Origin: Siphonodentalium dalli | Lineage: Eukaryota > Mollusca > Scaphopoda > Gadilida > Siphonodentaliidae | DNA length: 64,000 bases | Direction: 5' to 3' | Assembly: GCA_032622095.1 (NCBI GenBank) | Contig: CP136069.1 | Location: 123,492,126 to 123,556,125 of the forward strand | Shown: in pieces, positions 23,691 to 36,795 of the stretch | Layout of the letters: every line of letters starts with the position of its first letter | Numbering within the stretch: position 1 is the stretch's first letter | Made by a program: the position numbers and the translations under genes | Notes under the pieces: generated by a model | Told to the model about the DNA's origin: nothing | What the model saw: only the letters and a program-made list of their open reading frames with translations | The model's database searches: none

Positions 23691-24727
23691 TGGCTGCTGG
23701 CGGCCATGTTTTTTGGCCGAATGACCCCAAAATGACTCGTTCCCATCTACATGTCATTATTAACATTCTTGACAAATTTTATGATGATCAGACTAAAAGT
23801 ACGACCTGTAGCCCGTGCTAAAGGATTTAGTCATACAAAGAGTAAAATCCAAGATGGCTGCTGGCGGCCATGTTTTTTGGCCGAATGACCCCAAAATTAC
23901 TCGTTCCCATCTACATGTCAATATTAACATCCATGACAAATTTGATGATGATCAGACTAAAGGTACGACCTGTAGCCCGTGCTAAAGAATTTAGTCATAC
24001 AAAGAGTAAAATCCAAGAAGGCTGCTGGCCGCCATGTTTTTTGGCCGAATGACCCCAAAATTACTCGTTCCCATCTACATTCCAATTTCAACAGCCATGA
24101 CAAATTTTATGATGATCAGACTAAAGGTACGACCTGTAGCCCGTGCTAAAGGATTTAGTCATACAAAGAGTAAAATCAAAGATGGCTGCTGGCGGCCATG
24201 TTTTTTGGCCGAATGACCCCAAAATGACTCGTTCACATCTACATGTCATTATTAACATTCTTGACAAATTTTATGATGATCAGACTAAAAGTACGACCTG
24301 TAGCCCGTGCTAAAGAATTTAGTCATACAAAGAGTAAAATCCAAGATGGCTGCTGGCGGCCATGTTTTTGGGCCGAATGACCCCAAAATTACTCGTTCCC
24401 ATCTACATGTCAATATTAACATCCATGACAAATTTCATGACGATCAGACAAACAGTACGCCCTGTAGCCCGTGCTAATGGATTGAATTTTGAATTGCAAG
24501 ATGGCCACTGGCGGCCATGTTTTTTTACCGAATGACCCCAAAATTAATCATTCTGGTCTAAATGTTGATGTCAACAGCTATGACAAATTTCATAATGATC
24601 CGACCAAAGGTACGACCTGTAGACTGCATTGTTGACGCCTTACGTACACACGTACACACGCACACACAGACGACGGACGACAAAGCCATGGCAATAGCTC
24701 AAACTTTACAAAGTAAAGTTGAGCTAA
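22742..24727 (+). mobile_element. Pearl/Helentron-like element (E5)
   Basis: The 5' module is at 22742 and the 3' module with a longer ACAC/ACGC microsatellite ends at 24727. About eleven units form the core. The last unit plus microsatellite and the next 260 bp repeat the junction seen after E3 and E4, so this is a third, truncated copy of that boundary. Confidence 0.8.
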
Positions 24728-24729
24728 TA

Positions 24730-24993
24730 AAAGGCTGTCCGGCCACAGTGTCCCCCGAAAAAGTGGCTTCATTAGGGGCATCAGCTTTTCTGAAAAAAAT
24801 AACAAAGGACCCTAAATCTGAAGCAACCAGACAAAAATGGGTGGATCGTACCCATATTCGAACTTGATCTGTATTTCGAGCTGATAAACTCATATACCAA
24901 ATTTGATTCAGATATGATCACACAAACTAAAGTTATCATCCGGAAACCAGAAATTGACAGGATTCTAAGTCTTAAAAGGGCCATAACTCTAGC
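24730..24993 (+). mobile_element. Truncated family D element
   Basis: Matches 17782-18046, stopping at 'gccataactctagca', where the 5' module of E6 begins at 24995. E6 therefore inserted into a family D copy or joined it by recombination. Confidence 0.65.
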
Positions 24994-24994
24994 A

Positions 24995-25806
24995 ATGAAA
25001 GTGTCAATGACACTGTAGCTCAACTTCGAAAGGGAATAATTTCATGTGTTACAGTTAATGGAGCGATTAGGAATGCGGAAAATTTAAATGTCTAAGTAAT
25101 ACTAGATTATCAACATGAAGAGATATATATATAAAATAGAATCCAAGATGGCCGCTGGCCATATTCCACTGAATATAAAAAACAATTGATAGCCCCCATC
25201 TAGTAGATCAATATCAACATCAATATGAAGTTTTGTGATAATCGGATGAGGGAAGAGGACTGGATGGTGTGCCAAAGGATTTAGTCAAGCAAAGAGTAAA
25301 ATTCAAGATGGCTGCCGGCAGCAATGTTTTATGGCCGAATAATCCCAAAATGAATAGTTCCAATCTACATGTCAATATTAACATCCATGAAAAATTTCAT
25401 GATGATCAGACGAACAGTTCGGCCTGTAGCCCGTGCTATATTGCCGAATAACCCCAAAATGACTTGTTTCCTATCTACATGTCAATGTCAACAGCCATGA
25501 CAAATTTCATGATGATCTGACTAAAGGTACGACTTGTAGCCCATGCCAAAGGATTTAGTCATGCAAAGAGTAAAATCCAAGATGGCTGCCAGTGGCCATG
25601 TTTCATGACCGAATGACCCCAAAATAACTCATTCCCATCTACATGTCAATATTAACATCCATGACAAATTTCATAATGATCCGACCAAAGGTATGACCTG
25701 TAGCCCGCACTAAAGGAAATTGTTGACAGATGCACACACACACATACGGACGCCGGATACCAAGCCATGGCAACAGCTCAAGCTTTACAAAGTAAAGTTG
25801 AGCTAA
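24995..25806 (+). mobile_element. Short pearl/Helentron-like element (E6)
   Basis: Complete 5' and 3' modules enclose about four units that are more diverged from one another than those of E2-E5. The lead unit ('cgctggccatattccactg') resembles the old element E1. It ends with CACACACACATACGGACGCC and AGCTCAAGCTTTAC..GTAAAGTTGAGCTA. Confidence 0.75.
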
Positions 25807-25808
25807 TA

Positions 25809-26590
25809 AGTGATGAGTCCCAGTTGTCACCAATGTAAAAAAAAAATCCACATACTGGTGTCAGTTACACACTCATACATTTCAGCAAGATATTCACAAC
25901 ACAGGATGTAAAGCCTACATTGTCTGGATTTTATTTCCGAGATATCACATTCTAAGGGACAATCTTAATTAATTGCCGATTCAAAACAAATTGAATCTTG
26001 AGGCTTTACAAGGCACAAGACATGTATTTCTAATAATTATGAGTCCAATATTCAAATGTGCAACAACTAAATTCCTAGTCATTACAGACATACACCTGAA
26101 TTGATAAATGTTGTATCCTGTCACATTTATTCTAGAGCTGAGCTCTATGCACTACTTTTAACATGATAGGTGTACTATAAATTAATATTTATTACATGCT
26201 CCTACCCATATTCCATTCGATAAACCCAATCAATAAACTGAGATATGCAACGTTCATTGTGCCAGGTGACCTTTGAATTCCGGTTTATCATTTGTTTACA
26301 TTCTGTATGCTGCGTCTCAAAATACTATGGCTTCCAACATTTTTCCAACAAACTCTAATGACAGAAGAGTTGAAAAGTGATTTCATTAAATATAAGCCAT
26401 TAAATATGTCAATGAGTCTTTATTTATCTGGGACTGTTTCTTTATGTGGGCAAATAATGCATAGTTACATGAAACGTCATTGCAGGTCTTACAGAAGCCA
26501 ATGTTAGTTTCACATTCCATTTGTTGATTTGTCAGCATTACGTTGATTTAAGTATGTTTTATTAAGGTTTTGGATCATGTAATAAATAGA
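25809..26590. other. Intron sequence, nothing recognised
   Basis: AT-rich sequence inside TLCD4 intron 1. No repeat match within the window, no familiar coding content and no terminal repeats were seen. Confidence 0.4.
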
Positions 26591-26712
26591 ATCTACAACT
26601 CGTCCCCAGTTTATAGCTGAATTTACAAAACTTGTCCAGTAAATTAGGCCTGGACCTAATTTACTGGACTCGTTTTGTAAATTCCGCTATAAACTGGGAA
26701 CGAGTTGTAGAT
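26591..26712. mobile_element. 122-bp near-perfect palindrome (foldback MITE)
   Basis: ATCTACAACTCGT at the left pairs with ACGAGTTGTAGAT at the right. The inner arms ('agtttatagc.gaatttacaaaa', 'ccagtaaattagg') continue the pairing almost to the centre. I see no second copy in the window. Confidence 0.65.
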
Positions 26713-27486
26713 CCTCAATATAATTGGATTTGAGTAGAGGAACATTGTCAGATGACAGGTTTACTAAATAACATGCCTGCCACAAAGATAATAGTGAAAA
26801 CTCCCACTAATATTATTGTAGTCTATAGGTCTATATGAAACAAAATACTACAACATAATTAGGTACATCAGATCATCTGTTACACGATATAGAACTATAT
26901 GCATGTGTATCGTTGATTATTTAGGGCATGAGTTCATTTCATAGAAAGATAAAATAGCGTTCCACATATAAAAATTTCAGAGCAACTTGCATTCATGAAA
27001 AGCAACAAAATCGACATCTATTTCTTATATTTCCACTCAATTTGAACGATATTCTGGTAACGCATTGCAAGTTACATCCATACAATATGAAAACAAGTTG
27101 GAGCCAGTGCACGACGTCACATGATATGATTTTAACCAACCAATGTCCTCCATTCAAGTTCCAGAGCGAATGCATATAGAAGTGTAAATATTAATTCATG
27201 GTCCATTTTCTTATTTTTGCTCCCATTCTTTCTGCATGAATATTTTTAGATAAATATCCAAGCACATAAGGCAACAATGGATGCCCATTAATTGTAGGGA
27301 TATTCAGATAATATAGTTTGTTGAAATTATTGGATGAATACCCCTCCAACTGAATGCATGGTAATCAAGTAACAAATGAGTATCCAGTTATGCAGTACAA
27401 TAGTGGTTTAAGATGACAATTAATTTAAATGACTTACATTAGTAGTATTGGGTTCACAACTTCGCACTAAGATGACAGCTTCATAT

Positions 27487-27777
27487 TTAAAGGGGGACTG
27501 TACTAAATCCAGCCATATATGGGACCATCTCCATTTATACTCAACAGAATATACACAACATATGAATGAATTTGAGCCATGGATTAGTGCAAAATATGCT
27601 CACTCTTATCTGACTCGAGTCATAAACTCATTTTCATTACAATTACCATGTTGTCTGCATTATTCATAGAGCATACAAGTGTATTTTGCACTAATCCATG
27701 GCTCAAATTAATTCATTTGTGGCATATATTCTGTTGGGTATATAAATGGCCGGCTTTAGTGTACAGTACCCCTTTAA
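27487..27777. mobile_element. Foldback MITE, TTAAAGGGG..CCCCTTTAA family, copy 1
   Basis: Inverted ends TTAAAGGGGGACTGTAC / GTACAGTACCCCTTTAA enclose long inner inverted arms containing 'gagccatggattagtgcaaa' and its complement. Copies at 56480-56804 and 58030-58371 share 'gggaccat.tc..tttatac', 'gagccatggattagtgcc' and the same ends, so this is a real dispersed family. Confidence 0.75.
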
Positions 27778-28656
27778 GATAAATGTTTGTGATCATGCAT
27801 AATGCTAACATGGGCGGAATGATCAGCAGTTACACAAAGGCACACTCATACATAATTTTATTGAATTCTTGTGGGGGATAAAGCTACTTGCTGCATCCAC
27901 ACTGTTGTTTCAGTTGAACACAGCAATAGCAGACACAGACTGATAAAACAAGTGATTGTCAAGATGAATCTGGATTGATACTAAAGTACCCTGCTAAACA
28001 AATTTGTTTGCTAGTTGTTGCTTCAGTGGTAATGAAACAAAAGTGTGGATGACAGATCACATATATTCTCCAATTCTACTTTGAAGCTTAAATAAAATAA
28101 TCAAGGTTCACTCACAATCAATGTACGTAAGCCACAAATGAATGTTTCTTGACAACAGTAGGCATACAAACACTAACATATACATCAATTTATCACACAA
28201 TAATTGAGCAAACATCAGCAACAGTGATATCAAACATTCGCTCACAATTACTGACCCATTTTATATTGATCAAAATTATGCACCCGAGATATTTTATATC
28301 TTTAGAAAATTTTGTCTGAAAGCTCTTTAGTCACAAGACATACCTGGATTCATTCAGATAATGAACCATTTTCATTGATGAGGCCCTCCCCTTTAGTAAG
28401 GCTGAATTGGTCAATGTGGCATGACTGCAACATTGGGTTACCCAGGATTTGGAAGAATGAATCATGTTAAGTAATGTTCAGATGGCTGTGTCAGGCTGTG
28501 TTGCATATTTCCATTGTGCGCACTTGTCTGTGGTTTACAGTTCACACGGGCGCATTGCATTATAACACATAGCTGCCGATTGTAGCTGATAAGTTTGATA
28601 ATCAATAAGGCACACCAATCTATCTGATATAGATTAATTTTATATTACCAAACCTG
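27778..28656. other. Intron sequence, nothing recognised
   Basis: No repeat partner, hairpin or coding signal was identified in this part of TLCD4 intron 1. Confidence 0.35.
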
Positions 28657-28886
28657 TTAAGCCTTTCTTTACAAAATGGATTCTCCCGTCAGTTATAAAA
28701 GTATTCATTGGAATGGTCTATTATTCATCTGGAGGGATGTTCTGGTAATATTAGTAGATTACAGATAGTACCAGCACAGAATGATTCCTGTACATCAGTT
28801 GGAAATGTTCAGATAATAACAAACAGCTATTTGTTGAACTTATCATCTGAACATTTCCTATGGGCGAGTTAGTAAAGAAAGGGTAA
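28657..28886. mobile_element. MITE of the 7943-8189 family
   Basis: Ends TTAAGCCTTTCTTTAC and GTTAGTAAAGAAAGGGTAA are inverted. It contains 'attggaatggtct.ttattcatctggagggatg' and 'ttgttgaacttatcatctgaac', shared with the copies near 8100, 8600 and 60700. Confidence 0.65.
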
Positions 28887-31800
28887 TAAGTTCCAACATC
28901 CAAATCTTGGCTCTAACAAAAATAAAAAAATGTGTCAAATTTCCTTCACTTCGGACACTAAGCCAGCATACAAAATCGATTAAAAACAAGAACAACTGCG
29001 GAAACGTCATCACATGCACTTCCATACAAAATAAATCTCTGTTTGGTGCTGACAGATATAACATAATGGACGCACTGCTGCCTTCTGAAAGCCTTAGTGG
29101 TATTGCTTATAATCCAATTTAAATACAACATGCCAGCACACAACGTACCTGAAGCAACACATTTGTCTGAACATTCCTTTACCAGTTCTCCTGAATATAG
29201 AACTAGTAAATGAGTGTTAAAGAGGAATCTGTTGCGCATTATTCATACAATATGTTGGAAACTGGAATATGTACAATATCAATTAGGTGTTCAGACCGTG
29301 TTCTGATGGGCGATTTGCATCCTTTGTGATATATTATTTTATTTTTCAAATCTGTATCTGTATCTGTATCTGTAGTGGGTTCAGTGCAGTAACCAATTCT
29401 GGTTTTAGGCGCATACCTTATATGCCATAAAGGTGCATTTGTGAAACTTTGCTTTTTTCCATATATATGTTTTTGTTTTAATCGATAAACAATTGTGGTT
29501 TAGTTTAAAGAGGAGGGAATTACCATCTCATTGTGTGGATAATACTTCAATTGTGAAATTAAAAGCATTTTAGTTTGAAGTGCAGATACAAATGTGTCAT
29601 GTTTGGTAAACCTGCAAAATTTGTCTATCGCAGGTCGTCAGTAAAACTGCATATATTATAATTTCAAAGTTTTAGAAGATCTACATTGTAATTCAATGCA
29701 AGAGTGTGAATGGTTAAAGGCAGACAATGCAATATAATGATGCAACACAACATAATGCTAAAACATATGATATGAATGCAACATTATGACTGAATAGAAT
29801 CTCAAATGCTGGGGTGCAAATACCGTGCAATATCATGCTTTATTGCACACTCATTTGGTTATTTTTGTGAAATACAGCAAATTTTACAGAAGACATAAAA
29901 ACGTTCAATAAAAAAAATTGTATTGTCTTTGAACAATACAAACCGATTACATCAATATCAATGGCGACGTCAACTTTAATTGAAAATGTATTCACTAAAT
30001 TATGAGGTATAATCTACATAAAGCACACATTTGTTCAAAGAAATGAAACGATATTGACCTAAATTTCAGTATGTTACAATCTACAATCTTCAGAGAGTGC
30101 AATAAACATAGAACAACATAGTTGTGTGAATATGATAACATTATTGCTCACGTTTGTCATGTCGCGAGGTAAAACTCGAACCTATGGTTCTCATATTAAC
30201 ATCACGCCACAACAAACTCGCGAAATAACGTTAACCAGTTCACACACTTGTGTCATTCTATCTGTGTCCCTTATTAGTTGATCTTCAGCATGGGTTGATA
30301 AAAATATTGCTGTTCCACATGAACAAAATATTTCTAAGATTGCATAATGCAAAATCGAAATGATAGTCAGTCACAATAAATGGGCCCAATTCAAATGCAG
30401 TGATAATGATTCATTCATTCAACTTCAGCCAAACTATGTCTTCATAAACCCATTTGGTTAATTTAAAACCAAAGGGATAATAGATGACACCAGTTGCATA
30501 ACTGTAAAATCTCATTCTAGCTTAATATCTGAAATATTCAGAATTCAATCCTGATGCAAAAGCAGACAATCATGAAATTCAGATCAGGTTTCTTAAATTA
30601 CATTTCATTCTATAATCATATTATTGAACATTCAATAATATATGATAATTGTTGAAAACTGGACATTACTTCAGTGAATGGATCGATCGAGGCTGATATA
30701 ATGTACAATTTTGAAGCTATTATCCAACTTAAAACATGGCCTAGCCCAAATTGTCACCTGTGATCGGAATTGTATAACCAGAAATTAGGTCAAACCAGTG
30801 GATGCATACCATGTGTTCAGCCATGTCAACTCGTTCATTGGTTGTTTGGATGGTGTGGTATCTGAACCCATTGTCAACTTAATGGACTGTCAGTACCACA
30901 TTGCATGTCTAACCATTGACAGCACATGACGCACCGACCTAGACCAAGTCTTCTCGGTCCACAACAGTTTGGGATATCGGTTGGGATGATGATGTTTTGG
31001 ACAGAGTCCCACCCCCATTGCTCTTGTATAACAGACATTCATTCAAAAGACTTGGTCTAGCACCGACCATGAACTCTTTCCACGATGCAATGTTTTTGTT
31101 ACCCTATTTTATCGGGGTGTTACGTCTTATTTTCAGCTATTTTAAAAATGATTTATATATCAGAGAATTATTTGAGCTAAACTAAATGATTGATTCGTGC
31201 AGTATCCGCAATGCCAGGTTTGGCGATTTTGTCAGATTATAACCTGTCATCCGGCGACATTAAAAACAAATTTAACTATTAGAAAGTCCATGCATGAATA
31301 AAACAACATGCCTGAAATTTGAAGTTTGACCCCACAATCAAATGAAGAACATCTAGGTTCGTCCCTTCTGCCATATTTCAAGTTATCAGTCAGAGCACTA
31401 TCATAAAATTGTTGCATAGAATTGCTATATATATTGCGGAATTACACATGCAATGCTTATAAGATGAAATTGTTCATATTGAAATAACTGTCCATTAAGT
31501 TGGATATTGAGCATCCGTTATTATAATAAAGGATTGTTGTCTGTAAAATAAGGTACAATCTCGGCAAAAGCCATAAATTATCCTATAAACTGAACGCATT
31601 GAACAATGTAGTGACTTCATAGCCATGTTTTCCGAGTCATGAAGCACGTTTCTGACACTGGATACTAACTGTGAATAATACACGAACAGTAGGATCTTAT
31701 TGTCGATTTCCATGGCCCAAAAATATTTTTCAGTATCTTTGGATCCAGTAATGAATTTTGGCTTTTAGCCTTATGAAGTAGAAAGTATATAAAATACTAT

Positions 31801-32159
31801 TCCACTTTTAACTTTGTGGATTTAAAATGCCACTGAGAATTCCAAGGTTTGCAACCTCTGTCCATAGTTTATTACAACACATATCGTTCATACCTATATG
31901 TACATATTTACATTCAAATTTAAATTGCATATTTAATATTTTGAATTCTTAGAAATAAATTACTACACAATACAGGACTTCATACATGAACAATCTGGCA
32001 TTGTTTTTCTCTAGAATAAGTTTAGTGAGGTACCAACATGGGAAACATGATTTAAATTTTCCCGAAATTTATACCCTTCTTTACCAAAAGAGAGATATAA
32101 GACCTACTAGTAATTTCAAACAAGCTTCAAGCTATTGTTGCCTCAACAATTCATCGGAT
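28887..32159. other. Intron sequence, mostly featureless
   Basis: About 3.3 kb of AT-rich sequence. Only minor items are seen. A short (TCTGTA)n run lies at about 29351-29375. A pair of inverted ~20-bp arms containing 'accgacctagaccaagtctt' lies at about 30936-30956 and 31047-31068. No exon could be supported. Confidence 0.4.
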
Positions 32160-32275
32160 AGCTCTCAGTGAGAGCTTTCTGATGAATGGCAACAAGCCAT
32201 ATTTCCGACTAAATCCTGAAAAATTACCCATAATTCTGCTGTGGTTAAGAAGTCAATTATTTAAGGCATTACTGT
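32160..32275. mobile_element. Short MITE, second copy of the 10653-10789 family
   Basis: Shares 'gagagctttc.gatgaatggc', 'aacaagccatatttccgact' and 'ttaaggcattactgta' with 10653-10789. The left terminus is lost or diverged. Confidence 0.65.
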
Positions 32276-32604
32276 AGAACATTAGGTGAGCAAATGTCTT
32301 CAGCAGAATTGTAGCCTACTATCATCTCATATTAACCCTTTCATTACTGAATGGACCACACTAACTCACCGTCAATATAATATAATTTTCTGCATCCCCC
32401 AAGCATCGCATATCACTTTCAGGCCAACACCTAAGTTTGGCAGGAACAAACGTGAAGAGCCCATACCCCCAAATAAATCTTTACTGAAACTTGGATCTCT
32501 TTCTGCTTTGCTAAGCGATAATCAAGTGGCATGTTTTATGAAAACACTCCTTTCTCTGATTTGGGTCTTCGTTTTGCAATTGTTTTGTTTGAGTAATAGC
32601 TCTG

Positions 32605-32732
32605 CTAAAACATGATTTCCTTGTCCTTTGTTGCATCTATCACATAGTTCGTGAATCTCCTGAGAAATTTGGGATATTCTCTTTTATACACAGCACGCAG
32701 TACTGAGGCTGGTGCCCAACCTCCAGGATTCA
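32605..32732 (-). CDS. CERT1: Orphan last exon of ceramide transfer protein CERT1 (COL4A3BP)-like, START domain C-terminus
   Basis: Downstream of an acceptor (TATTATTTTACAG, ending at 32733) the minus strand reads, after two bases of a split Val codon, [30 protein letters not shown] and [11 protein letters not shown], then TAG at 32607-32605. This 41-residue tail matches the C-terminus of ceramide transfer protein, the last helix of the START lipid-binding domain, which I recall as [19 protein letters not shown] / KFLKRFTSYV / ...ILF. CERT moves ceramide from ER to Golgi. The exon keeps an acceptor and a split codon, so it was not copied from mRNA. It lies in TLCD4 intron 1 on the same strand. 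I found no other CERT exon to its right up to 49 kb, although 32.76-39.77 kb is filled with repeats that start 28 bp upstream of the exon. It could be a captured or duplicated fragment or the end of a gene broken by repeats. Homology is secure; expression is unknown. Confidence 0.82.
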
Positions 32733-32760
32733 CTGTAAAATAATATTGAATAGGGTCAAA

Positions 32761-34779
32761 AATGAAAGTGTCAATGACACTGTAGCTCATTTGGAAAGGG
32801 AATAATTTAATGTATTACAGTCAATGGAGCGATTAGGAATGTGGAAAGTCTAATACTAGTTTATAGACATGAAGAGAAAAGTAAAATCCAAGATGGCTGC
32901 TGACGGCCATGTCTTCGGCCGAATGACCCCAAAATGATTGTATCCCATCCACATGTCATCGTTAACATCCATGACAAATTTTATGACGATCAGACTAAAG
33001 GTACGACCTGTAGCCCATGCTAAAGAATTTAGTCATACAAAGAGTAAAATCCAAGATGGCTGCTGGCGGCCATGTTTTTTGGACAAATGACCCCAAAATG
33101 ACTCGTACCCATCCACATGTCATTGTTAACATCCAGGACAAATTTTATGATGATCAGACTAAAAGTACGACCTGTAGCCCGTGCTAAATGATTTAGTCAT
33201 ACAAAGAGTAAAATCCAAGATGGCTGCTGGCAGCCATGTTTTTAGGCTGAATGACCTCAAAATGACTCGTTCCAATCTACATGTCATTGCTAACATCCAT
33301 GACAAATTTTATGATGATCAGACTAAAGGTACGACCTGTAGCCCGTGCTAAAGGATTTAGTCATACAAAGAGCAAAATCCAAGATGGCTGCTGCGGTCAT
33401 GTTTTTTGGCCGAATGACCCCAAAATTAATCGTTCCCATCTACATGTCAATATTAACATCCATGATAAATTTTATGATGATCAGACGAACAGTACGACCT
33501 GGAGCCTGTGCTAATGGATTGAATTTTGAAATCAAAGATGGCCACTTGCGGCCATGTTTTTCATCCAAATGACCCCAAAATGACTCGTTCCCATCTACAT
33601 TCCAATTTCAACAGCCACGAAAAATTTCATGATGATCAGACTCAAGGTACGACCTGTAGTCCGTGCTAAAGGATTTAGTCATACAAAGAGTAAAATCCAA
33701 GATGGCTGCTGGCGGCCATGTTATTTGGCCGAATGACCTCAAAATGACTCGTTCCCATCTACATGTCATTGTTATCATCCATGACAAATTTCATGATGAT
33801 CAGACTAAAGGTACAACCTGTAGCCTGTGCTAATGGATTGAATTTTGAAATCAAAGATGGCCACTGGCGGCCATGTTTTTCATCCGAATCACCCCAAAAT
33901 GACTCGTTCCCATCTACATTACAATTTCAACAGCCATAACAAAATTTATGATGATCAGACTAAAAGTACGACCTGTAGCCCGTGCTAAATGATTTAGTCA
34001 TACAAAGAGTAAAATCCAAGATGGCTTCTGGTGGCCATGTTTTTTGGCCGAATGACCCCAAAATGACTCGTTCTCATCTACATGTCATTATTAACATTCA
34101 TGACAAATTTTATGATGATCAGACTAAAAGTACGACCTGTAGCCCGTGCTAAATGATTTAGTCATACAAAGAGTAAAATCCAAGATGGCTGAAGGCGGCC
34201 ATGTTTTTCGGCCGAATGACCCCAAAATGACTCGTTCCCATCTACATGTCATTGTTAACATCCATGACAAATTTTATGATGATCAGACTAAAGGTACGAC
34301 CTGTAGCCTGTGCTAAAGAATTTAGTCATACAAAGAGTAAAATCCAAGATGGCTGCTGGCGACCATGTTTTTTGGCCGAATGACCCCAAAATTACTCGTT
34401 CCCATCTACATGTCATTGTTAACATCCATGACAAATTTAATGATGATCAGACGAACAGTACGACCTGTGGCCTGTGCTAATGGATTAAATTTTGAAATCA
34501 AAGATGGCCGCTGGTGGCCATGTTTTTTGTCCGAATGACCCCAAAACGACTCGTTCCCATCTACATTCCAATTTCAACAGCCATGACAAATTTTATGATG
34601 ATCGGACTAAAGGTACGACCTGTAGCCCGTGCTAAAGGATTTAGTCATACAAAGAGTGAAATCAAAGATGCCTGCTGGTGGCCATGTTTTTTGGCCGAAT
34701 GACCCCAAAATGACTCGTTCCCATCTACATGTCATTATTAACATTCTTGACAAATTTTATGATGATCAGACTAAAAGTA
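32761..34779 (+). mobile_element. Pearl/Helentron-like element, 3' end lost (E7)
   Basis: The 5' module begins at 32761, 28 bp from the CERT1-like exon boundary. About twelve units follow. The core breaks at about 34779 in mid-unit ('actaaaagta') and jumps into 'caaatgtgatcggtgcc', which belongs to the family D/minisatellite spacer (18551 onward). There is therefore no 3' module here. The join is a deletion or recombination scar. Confidence 0.75.
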
Positions 34780-35085
34780 CAAATGTGATCGGTGCCTTGT
34801 GACAATGACCCCATCGCCATTAATTGGGGTGTTAATAAAGTTATAACTTCAGCCATTGTTACTTCTCCCTGATAACAGTCCACTTCGCCCAATAATAATC
34901 AAACAGGGAGAATTCACAACAGGGAGAAGTGACTTCTCCCAATTCTCATGCACTTCTCCCAATTCTCATGCACTTCTCCCAATTCTCATGCACTTCTCCC
35001 AATTCTTATGCACTTCTCCCAACTTGAAGCATCTTGGCTGGTCCCTGGTCTGGTTCCGGAAAATGATGTATTCTCAAGGTGCCTA
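34779..35085 (+). repeat. Spacer copy with four-copy 20-bp minisatellite
   Basis: Equivalent to 18551-18952 but with four copies of the 20-mer (34934-35013) in place of nine. It recurs at 37293-37599, also with four copies. 34779-35627 and 37293-38141 match at a spacing of 2,514 bp. Confidence 0.8.
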
Positions 35086-36795
35086 ATGAAAGTGTCAATG
35101 ACACTGTAGCTCAACTTGGAAAGGGAATAATTTAATGTATTACAGTCAATGGAGCGATTAGGAATGTGGAAAGTTGAATGTCTAATACTAGTTTATAGAC
35201 ATGAAGAGCCAAGTAAAATCCATGCTAAAGAATTTAGTCATACAAAGAGTAAAATCCAAGATGGCTGCTGGCGGCCATGTTTTTTGGCCGAATGACCCCA
35301 AAATGACTAGTTCCCATCTACATGTCATTATTAACATTCATGACAAATTTTATGATGATCAGACTAAAGGTACGACATGTAGCCCGTGCTAAAGAATTTA
35401 GTCATACAAAGAGTAAAATCCAAGATGGCTGCTGGCGGCCATGTTTTCGGACGAATGACCCCAAAATGAGTCGTTCCCATCTACATTCCAATTTCAACAG
35501 CCATGACAAATTTTATGATGATCAGACTAAAGGTACGACCTGTAGCCGTGCTAAAGGATTTAGTCATACAAAGAGTAAAATCAAAGATGGCTGCTGGCGG
35601 CCATATTTTTTGGCCGAATGACCCCAAAATTACTCGTTCCCATCTACATGTCATTATTAACATTCTTGACAAATTTTATGATGATCAGACTAAAAGTAGG
35701 ACCTGTAGCCCGTGCTAAAGGATTTAGTCATACAAAGAGTAAAATCCAAGATGGCTGCTGGCGGCCATGTTTTTTGGCCGAATGACCCCAAAATTACTTG
35801 TTCCCATCTACATGTCAATATTAACATCCATGACAAATTTGATGATGATCAGACTAAAGGTACGACCTGTAGCCCGTGCTAAAGAATTTAGTCATACAAA
35901 GAGTAAAATCCAAGAAGGCTGCTGGCCGCCATGTTTTTTGGCCGAATGACCCCAAAATTACTCGTTCCCATCTACATGTCAATATTAACATCCATGACAA
36001 ATTTCATGATGATCAGACGAACAGTACGACCTGTGGCCCGTGCTAATGGATTGAATTTTGAAATCCAAGATGGCCGCTGGCGGCCATGTTTTTTGTCCGA
36101 ATGACCCCAAAATGACTCGTTCCCATCTACATTCCAATTTCAACAGCCATGACAAATTTTATGATGATCGGACTAAAGGTACGACCTGTAGCCCGTGCTA
36201 AAGGATTTAGTCATACAAAGAGTGAAATCAAAGATGCCTGCTGGCGGCCATGTTTTTTGGCCGAATGACCCCAAAATGACTCGTTCCCATCTACATGTCA
36301 TTATTAACATTCTTGACAAATTTTATGATGATCAGACTAAAAGTACGACCTGTAGCCCGTGTTAAAGAATTTAGTCATACAAAGAGTAAAATCCAAGATG
36401 GCTGCTGGCGGCCATGTTTTTGGGCCGAATGACCCCAAAATTACTCGTTCCCATCTACATGTCAATATTAACATCCATGACAAATTTCATGACGATCAGA
36501 CAAACAGTACGCCCTGTAGCCCGTGCTAATGGATTGAATTTTGAAATGCAAGATGGCCACTGGCGGCCATGTTTTTTTACCGAATGACCCCAAAATTAAT
36601 CATTCTGGTCTAAATGTTGATGTCAACAGCTATGACAAATTTCATAATGATCCGACCAAAGGTACGACCTGTAGACTGCATTGTTGACGCCTTACGTACA
36701 TACGTACACACGTACACACGCACACACGCACACACATACGACGGACGACAAAGCCATGGCAATAGCTCAAACTTTACAAAGTAAAGTTGAGCTAA
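35086..36795 (+). mobile_element. Pearl/Helentron-like element (E8)
   Basis: The 5' module is at 35086 and the 3' module with an expanded ACGTACACACG/CACACACG microsatellite (36694-36736) ends at 36795. The lead unit is shortened ('aagtaaaatccatgctaaag', missing most of a unit), and the same deletion occurs at 37729 in E9. The stretch 35750-36690 is nearly the same as 16760-17700 of E3. Confidence 0.8.

Noticed and set aside
32286-32615. 109-residue plus-strand frame overlapping the CERT1-like exon region
   Set aside because: No family resemblance; the true coding signal at its right end is on the opposite strand.
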